In this document: positions 1 through 7,004 of the stretch, piece after piece
How positions within the stretch are numbered: position 1 is the first letter of the stretch
Layout of the letters: each line of letters begins with the position of its first letter
Position numbers and translations under genes: made by a program
From: an uncultured Bacteroides sp.
Lineage (GTDB): Bacteria; Bacteroidota; Bacteroidia; Bacteroidales; Bacteroidaceae
Length of the DNA stretch: 7,004 nt
NCBI GenBank assembly: GCA_934716785.1
Contig: CAKUYM010000224.1
Coordinates: 1 to 7,004 of the forward strand
Reading direction: 5' to 3'
Notes under the pieces: generated by a model
Told to the model about the DNA's origin: nothing
The model's database searches: none
The model's input: only the letters and a program-made list of their open reading frames with translations

Positions 1-55
1 GTATCACAGAAGCATTATTCTTCGGGAAGACATGAGATAGTGCTATTTTCTATTT

Positions 56-73
56 TTCCAATCCATATTGGAA
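56..73. repeat. 7-bp inverted repeat with 4-nt loop upstream of the acetyltransferase gene
   Basis: The arms TTCCAAT (56-62) and ATTGGAA (67-73) are perfect complements around the loop CCAT. No T-run follows on either strand, so it does not look like a terminator. The right arm overlaps the proposed -33 element of the acetyltransferase promoter, which would suit a repressor or activator site, but a chance palindrome in AT-rich DNA is equally possible. Confidence 0.3.
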
Positions 74-98
74 GATTCACACAGTAATTGTAATTTTG
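67..98 (+). promoter_or_regulatory. Putative Bacteroides-type promoter of the GNAT gene
   Basis: TAATTTTG at 91-98 matches the Bacteroides -7 consensus TAnnTTTG exactly. A TTG-containing -33-like element (ATTG, 67-70) lies 20 bp upstream, which is the usual spacing for the primary sigma factor of this group. Transcription would begin near 104-106, giving a leader of about 34 nt before the ATG at 139. The leader is A-rich next to the start codon (CAAAAAAT) and has no Shine-Dalgarno sequence, as is normal in Bacteroides. Inferred from sequence only. Confidence 0.5.
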
Positions 99-138
99 TT
101 GTCATCAAACGCTTTATATAATCACAAAAGCAAAAAAT

Positions 139-630
139 ATGTCTATGGCAACAAATGATGTTCAAGAGTCTATAAAGGTCGTCCGTTGGGACAAGCGATA
201 TCGTGATGACTTCATCCGGCTGAACCGCGAATGGATCGAGAAATTTTTCTGTCTGGAAGAGTCTGACCTGAAGATATTGGGAGATCCGGAAGGAGAAATA
301 ATCCGCAAAGGTGGAGAGATATTCCTTGCATTAGCGGATGAAAAGGTAGTGGGGTGCTGCGCATTGGTATATCATCCTGAGACCGGGCGACACGAACTGG
401 CAAAAATGGCAGTCTCCCCTTCCGCACAAGGAAAAGGGATCGGTTTTCTGTTGGGATCTACCCTATTAGAATATGCCAAGAAGCATAGCATAAACGATAT
501 TTTCTTGGAAGCCAATACCAAGTTGGAAGCTTCTGTCAAGTTGTATCACAAACTCGGCTTTCAAGATGTGAAAGCAAAGAATCCTGTGTACAACAGATGC
601 AACTTGTATATGGAGAAGGCTATCGGATAA
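139..630 (+). CDS. GNAT family N-acetyltransferase
   Basis: This 163-aa protein fits a single-domain, cytoplasmic Gcn5-related N-acetyltransferase, which moves an acetyl group from acetyl-CoA to an amine. The acetyl-CoA pyrophosphate-binding motif A is clear: beta-strand ELAKMAV (86-92), then QGKGIG at residues 97-102 (the Q/RxxGxG/A signature), followed by the helix FLLGSTLLEYAKK. Motif B follows as FLEANTKLEASVKLYHKLGF (122-141), with the Y..LGF ending typical of the fold. The N-terminal part (YRDDFIRLNREWIEKFF, then a GGEIFLAL strand near 58-65) resembles the GNAT group that is also found fused to MarR-type regulators; here there is no fused DNA-binding domain. The substrate cannot be told from sequence. 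The start at 139 is used because it follows the A-rich leader; an in-frame ATG at 145 would shorten the protein by only two residues. The gene appears monocistronic, with its own promoter and a terminator at its stop codon. Confidence 0.92.
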   Translation: MSMATNDVQESIKVVRWDKRYRDDFIRLNREWIEKFFCLEESDLKILGDPEGEIIRKGGEIFLALADEKVVGCCALVYHPETGRHELAKMAVSPSAQGKGIGFLLGSTLLEYAKKHSINDIFLEANTKLEASVKLYHKLGFQDVKAKNPVYNRCNLYMEKAIG

Positions 631-650
631 CCGATCGGCCTTATTTCTAT
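618..650 (+). terminator. Probable rho-independent terminator overlapping the GNAT stop codon
   Basis: ATCGG (622-626) pairs with CCGAT (631-635) around the loop ATAA, which contains the TAA stop. After a small internal loop the stem can be extended by GGC (618-620) with GCC (638-640). A T-rich run TTATTTCTAT follows (641-650). The stem is short and imperfect, so the call is moderate. Confidence 0.45.
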
Positions 651-662
651 ATACTTAATGAC

Positions 663-861
663 ACAGAAAACGATGCAGTGGCATGTCAAAATGCAGGGCA
701 TAACGCAGTAGACCATTTTGCCGACGTCAGCAAAATGGTTGAGCTTAGTTTTGGAATTGGTCGTCAGATAGATGATATTATGTTCATACGCTATTTGTCT
801 CCTTGTTGCCCCCAATGGTAATCCTTGTAAACCTATATATGTATTTTGGATAAAGTATTGT

Positions 862-867
<6 letters not shown>
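663..867 (+). pseudogene. Degenerate fragment of a DinD-like (DNA damage-inducible protein D) gene
   Basis: The gap between the acetyltransferase and the beta-galactosidase codes, in two frames, for a recognisable piece of the DinD family. In the first frame, codons from about 663 to 794 give ACQNAGHNAVDHFADVSKMV and then ELSFGIGRQIDDIMFIRY. This is close to the conserved DinD stretch that I recall as roughly AC.N.G....DHFADVSKMV followed by E.GSG..R.I.D..L.RY. After RY the match moves to another frame: 796-867 gives CLLVAPNGNPCKPIYVFWIK and then YCLV, matching the continuation C.LIAQNGDP.KPEIAFAQ.YFAV. The switch at about 795 equals loss of two bases from an alanine codon. Intact DinD proteins are around 270-290 aa; only about 67 residues from the N-terminal half remain. 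The start lies, or has been lost, where the acetyltransferase gene now ends, and nothing of the C-terminal half is visible. DinD is an SOS-regulated protein in E. coli, reported to interact with RecA. The fragment should make no functional product. The family assignment is from memory of the motif, not a database search. Confidence 0.68.
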
Positions 868-4030
<3,163 letters not shown>

Positions 4031-4090
4031 CAAAGTAAAAAACATAGTTAAAAAACACAGTATTAGAGTACAAGAATCCCGAATTTAAAG

Positions 4091-4098
4091 TACTTTTG
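4091..4098 (+). promoter_or_regulatory. Possible -7 box (TACTTTTG) directly before the terminator
   Basis: TACTTTTG fits TAnnTTTG exactly and is followed by GCA, as in many Bacteroides promoters. It is the only exact box I find between the beta-galactosidase and the efflux operon. No good TTG -33 element lies 19-21 bp upstream, which weakens the call. If used, transcription would start at about 4104-4106, inside the left arm of the terminator stem, and give a leader of about 115 nt for the adaptor gene at 4221. Confidence 0.3.
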
Positions 4099-4099
4099 C

Positions 4100-4141
4100 A
4101 GCCGGAAACTGTTTTTGTCAAATCAGTTTCCGGCTTTTATT
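4100..4141 (+). terminator. Strong rho-independent terminator after the beta-galactosidase gene
   Basis: AGCCGGAAACTG (4100-4111) and CAGTTTCCGGCT (4124-4135) form a perfect 12-bp stem. The loop TTTTTGTCAAAT can pair further internally (TTT with AAA). The stem is followed by TTTAT and further T-rich sequence, so the T-tract runs from the end of the right arm. It lies about 70 bp beyond the beta-galactosidase stop codon and separates that gene from the efflux operon. Confidence 0.85.
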
Positions 4142-4220
4142 CCTTAAATCCCCCCTTTATACAAGAGAATAACACGTGTGAAACAAAACGCATAATTAAA
4201 AAAACAGATAAATAAGAAGT

Positions 4221-5396
4221 ATGAAAAGTAGAATTGTTTTATTTGCATTTTGCTTGGCTCTTTTGTCCGGTTGCGGCAATAAGAGTAACGACACGGGAAA
4301 AGTACCCGAATATGCAGTACAGGAGTTGCAGAAATCTGCTGCGAATCTAACGACAGCTTATCCAGCGACCATTAAGGGTAAACAAGATGTAGAAATCCGC
4401 CCGCAGGTATCGGGTTTCATCACTAAATTGTGTGTAGACGAGGGTGCAAGTGTCCGCAAAGGACAGGTGTTGTTCATTGTAGACCCTACTCAATATGAAG
4501 CGACAGTGCGCACGGCGAAAGCAGCGGTTGCAACGGCGGAAGCAGCGGTACGCACCCAACAAATCACTGTAGACAACAAGCGCGAACTGAACAAGAAAAA
4601 TATCATAAGCGATTATGACCTGTCGATGGCAGAGAATACATTGGCACAGTCGCAGGCACAGTTGGCCCAAGCAAAGGCACAGTTGACTACCGCTCAGCAG
4701 AACCTCTCTTTCACGCAAGTGAAAAGTCCGTCCGACGGCGTTATCAACAATATCCCTTATCGTTTGGGAGCATTAGTCAGTCCGTCTATCGCCACTCCGA
4801 TGACTACCGTTTCTGAAATTGACGAAGTATATGTATACTTCTCCATGACGGAAAAGGAACTGCTTGCCATGACGAAATCAGGAAGCACCATCAAAGAAGA
4901 AATCAGCAAGATGCCGGCCATCAAACTACAGTTGATCGACGGCACCGAGTATAGCGTTGAAGGTAAAGTGGATGCCATCACGGGAGTTATCGACCAAAGC
5001 ACCGGTTCGGTAAGCATGCGTGCTATCTTCCCGAACAAAGAACACGTATTGCGCAGCGGCGGTACGGCAAATGTACTGATACCTTATTCAATGGATAATG
5101 TAATCAGCATACCGCAGTCGGCAACAGTCGAAATTCAAGACAAGAAGTTCGTTTACGTCCTGCAGCCGGACAACACGGTGAAATATACCGAGATCAACAT
5201 CTTCAACTTGGATAACGGAAAGGAATATCTCGTTACTTCCGGTTTGAACGCAGGAGACAAAATCGTAATCGAAGGCGTACAGAGCTTAAAGGACGGTCAG
5301 GCTATACAGCCTATCACACCCGCTCAGAAAGAAGCAAACTATCAACAGCACCTGAAAGACCAACACGATGGGAATTTAGCTACTGCTTTCAATTAA
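4221..5396 (+). CDS. RND efflux periplasmic adaptor (membrane fusion protein), lipoprotein
   Basis: A 391-aa AcrA/MexA-type adaptor that would bridge the inner-membrane RND pump and a TolC-like outer-membrane channel. The N-terminus is a lipoprotein signal peptide with lipobox LSGC at 15-18, so C18 should be lipidated and anchor the mature protein in the inner membrane. Domains in order: start of the membrane-proximal domain (about 30-55); first half of the lipoyl/barrel-sandwich domain, with VEIRPQVSGFI (57-67) and VDEGASVRKGQVLFIVDP (72-89); alpha-helical coiled-coil hairpin (about 92-163), rich in Ala and Gln; second lipoyl half with VKSPSDGVI (167-175); beta-barrel (about 200-290); and the C-terminal membrane-proximal domain (about 295-365). 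At the hairpin tip, L123 and S130 line up with L132 and S139 of the AcrA RLS channel-contact motif, while the Arg position appears to be Asn. The transporter gene starts 16 nt downstream, so the two are surely cotranscribed. Substrates cannot be predicted; the exporter type usually handles drugs, detergents or bile-like amphiphiles. No TetR-type regulator gene is in view. Confidence 0.93.
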   Translation: MKSRIVLFAFCLALLSGCGNKSNDTGKVPEYAVQELQKSAANLTTAYPATIKGKQDVEIRPQVSGFITKLCVDEGASVRKGQVLFIVDPTQYEATVRTAKAAVATAEAAVRTQQITVDNKRELNKKNIISDYDLSMAENTLAQSQAQLAQAKAQLTTAQQNLSFTQVKSPSDGVINNIPYRLGALVSPSIATPMTTVSEIDEVYVYFSMTEKELLAMTKSGSTIKEEISKMPAIKLQLIDGTEYSVEGKVDAITGVIDQSTGSVSMRAIFPNKEHVLRSGGTANVLIPYSMDNVISIPQSATVEIQDKKFVYVLQPDNTVKYTEINIFNLDNGKEYLVTSGLNAGDKIVIEGVQSLKDGQAIQPITPAQKEANYQQHLKDQHDGNLATAFN

Positions 5397-5412
5397 TAAC
5401 TTAAATAATCGT

Positions 5413-7004
5413 ATGAAATTAGATAAATTTATTAACCGTCCGGTACTATCAACCGTTATTTCTATCTTGATAGTAATCTTGGGTGCTATCGGACTGGCAA
5501 CACTGCCTATCACCCAGTATCCGGATATCGCGCCTCCTACAGTGTCGGTGAGGGCGACTTATACGGGTGCCAGTGCGTCAACCGTATTGAACTCCGTGAT
5601 TGCTCCGCTTGAAGAGCAGATTAATGGTGTGGAGAACATGATGTATATGACCTCCAGCGCATCCAATACGGGTTCCGGAGATATATCCATCTATTTTAAA
5701 CAGGGAACAGACCCGGACATGGCTGCCGTCAACGTACAGAACCGTGTATCCATGGCACAGGGATTGCTGCCTGCCGAAGTTACCAAAGTCGGTGTGACTA
5801 CACAGAAACGCCAGACTTCCATGTTGGTGGTATTCTCTCTTTACGATGAGAGTGATACGTATACGGAGGCATTTATCGAGAACTACGCAAAGATCAACCT
5901 TATCCCGCAGGTTCAACGTGTGCCGGGTGTAGGTGACGCCTCTGTGATGGGACAGGACTACTCCATGCGTATCTGGTTGCGTCCGGACGTAATGGCTCAA
6001 TATAAGTTAGTGCCGGGTGACATATCCGCTGCATTGGCCGAGCAGAACGTAGAAGCCGCTCCGGGACAGTTCGGTGAACGCAGTAACCAGACTTTCCAAT
6101 ACACCATCCGTTATAAAGGACGTCTGCAACAACCGGAAGAGTTCGAGAATATCGTCATCAAATCTCTGCCCGACGGTGAGGTGCTCCGGTTGAACGATGT
6201 TGCCGAAGTGCAGTTGGACCGTTTGGGATACAACTTTACCAACCGTGTGAACGGACATAAGGCCGTGACTTGTATCGTTTATCAGATGGCAGGCACCAAT
6301 GCTACACAAACCATCAGCGATATCCAAGCTTTGCTGGACGAATCATCCAAATCACTGCCCACCGGCTTGAAACTAAACGTTTCCATGAATGCCAACGACT
6401 TCTTGTTCGCCTCCATCCATGAGGTATTGAAAACATTGATCGAAGCATTCATCCTGGTGTTTATCGTAGTATATATCTTCCTGCAGGACTTACGTTCTAC
6501 ATTGATTCCGACCATCGCCATCCCGGTAGCTCTTATCGGTACATTCTTCATTCTGTCCTTAGTGGGATTCAGTTTGAACTTGCTGACGTTATGTGCGCTT
6601 GTGCTTGCCATTGCCATTGTGGTCGATGACGCTATTGTGGTCGTCGAGGGTGTACACGCCAAGCTGGACCAGGGATACACTTCCGCCCGTCTGGCTTCCA
6701 TCGACGCGATGAACGAGTTGGGTGGTGCTATCGTTTCCATTACCTTAGTCATGATGGCTGTGTTCGTTCCGGTAAGTTTCATGGGTGGAACGGCAGGAAC
6801 ATTCTATCGCCAGTTCGGTATGACAATGGCCATCGCCATCGGTCTGTCCGCTTTGAACGCTTTGACATTGAGTCCCGCCTTGTGTGCCGTACTTCTGAAA
6901 CCGCACAAGAAAGAAGGCGAAGAGTCTGAAGAGGTTCCGCCTTTGAAGGAGCGTATGAAAACCGCCTACAAAGCTGCTCATACCACGATGATAAAGAGAT
7001 ATAC
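5413..7004 (+). CDS. RND efflux inner-membrane transporter, HAE1/AcrB type (3' end beyond window)
   Basis: The open frame runs from ATG 5413 to the window edge without a stop: 530 complete codons of a protein normally around 1040-1060 aa. It is the proton-driven pump subunit of a tripartite efflux complex. It starts MKLDKFINRPVLSTVI, the typical short cytoplasmic N-terminus leading into TM1 (about 10-30), with TLPITQYPDIAPP at its periplasmic end. The first periplasmic porter region follows (about 31-335), including GVGDASVMGQDYSMRIWLRP and APGQFGE, both very like AcrB. TM2 to TM6 lie at about 338-490. Within TM4, D405 and D406 in the IVVDDAIVVVEG segment match AcrB D407/D408 of the proton-relay site, so the part seen looks functional. 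The last visible section (KPHKKEGEESEE onward) is the cytoplasmic linker between the two repeats. The second half and an expected outer-membrane channel gene are outside the window. It follows the adaptor gene by 16 nt with no Shine-Dalgarno sequence. Confidence 0.95.
   Translation, partial: MKLDKFINRPVLSTVISILIVILGAIGLATLPITQYPDIAPPTVSVRATYTGASASTVLNSVIAPLEEQINGVENMMYMTSSASNTGSGDISIYFKQGTDPDMAAVNVQNRVSMAQGLLPAEVTKVGVTTQKRQTSMLVVFSLYDESDTYTEAFIENYAKINLIPQVQRVPGVGDASVMGQDYSMRIWLRPDVMAQYKLVPGDISAALAEQNVEAAPGQFGERSNQTFQYTIRYKGRLQQPEEFENIVIKSLPDGEVLRLNDVAEVQLDRLGYNFTNRVNGHKAVTCIVYQMAGTNATQTISDIQALLDESSKSLPTGLKLNVSMNANDFLFASIHEVLKTLIEAFILVFIVVYIFLQDLRSTLIPTIAIPVALIGTFFILSLVGFSLNLLTLCALVLAIAIVVDDAIVVVEGVHAKLDQGYTSARLASIDAMNELGGAIVSITLVMMAVFVPVSFMGGTAGTFYRQFGMTMAIAIGLSALNALTLSPALCAVLLKPHKKEGEESEEVPPLKERMKTAYKAAHTTMIKRY

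Noticed and set aside
1..87. Open frame from the window edge to a TAA at 85-87, possibly the tail of an upstream gene.
   Set aside because: Only 28 codons, with no recognisable motif; the other two forward frames also stop within 40 bases, so the true reading frame, if any, cannot be chosen.
673..701. Imperfect direct repeat ATGCAGTGGCAT / ATGCAGGGCAT, possibly an insertion footprint.
   Set aside because: The two copies differ by an indel, lie 6 nt apart and encode the conserved AVACQNAGHN part of the DinD relic. Chance similarity of codons is enough.
712..739. Perfect 10-bp inverted repeat (ACCATTTTGC / GCAAAATGGT) with an 8-nt loop, which looks like a terminator or operator.
   Set aside because: No T-run follows, and the arms are exactly the codons for DHFADVSKMV in the DinD relic. 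The palindrome is explained by the coding text; it also makes the opposite strand read HFADV.KMV by coincidence.
4643..4683. Three copies of GGCACAGT at 4643, 4655 and 4676, suggesting a DNA repeat.
   Set aside because: The spacings are multiples of three and the copies encode the Ala/Gln repeats of the adaptor coiled coil, so protein structure explains them.

Overview
The window looks like chromosome from a Bacteroidota gut commensal, most likely Bacteroides or a close relative. Three things point there. The boxes upstream of the first two intact genes fit the Bacteroides sigma-AB pattern (TTG-like -33, about 20 bp, TAnnTTTG -7) rather than the E. coli one. Start codons are preceded by A/T-rich leaders without a clear Shine-Dalgarno sequence. 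The protein families (secreted GH2 beta-galactosidase, lipoprotein RND adaptor) are typical of that group. The species cannot be fixed from sequence reading alone.

Layout, all genes on the + strand: (1) 139-630, a GNAT-family N-acetyltransferase with its own promoter and a hairpin terminator wrapped around its stop codon. (2) About 663-867, a frameshifted, doubly truncated remnant of a DinD-like (DNA damage-inducible protein D) gene, lying in what would otherwise be called empty intergenic DNA. (3) 923-4030, a complete, exported, LacZ-type five-domain GH2 beta-galactosidase with both catalytic glutamates, driven by a promoter that begins at the edge of the DinD remnant. (4) 4031-4220, an intergenic region with a strong 12-bp rho-independent terminator and, directly in front of it, a TAnnTTTG box. 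(5) 4221-5396, a lipoprotein periplasmic adaptor (membrane fusion protein). (6) 5413 to the window end, the first 530 codons of its RND inner-membrane transporter (AcrB/MexB-like, HAE1 type), which runs off the window.

Functionally there are three unrelated units: a small acetyltransferase, a periplasmic beta-galactosidase that is not flanked here by SusC/SusD or regulators, and the start of a tripartite RND efflux operon whose outer-membrane channel would be expected just downstream. The terminator after the beta-galactosidase separates it from the efflux operon. The intact genes are ordinary members of well-known families, and I see no convincing new system. The observations most worth following are the DinD remnant and the promoter-like box placed immediately before the terminator in the efflux-operon leader.
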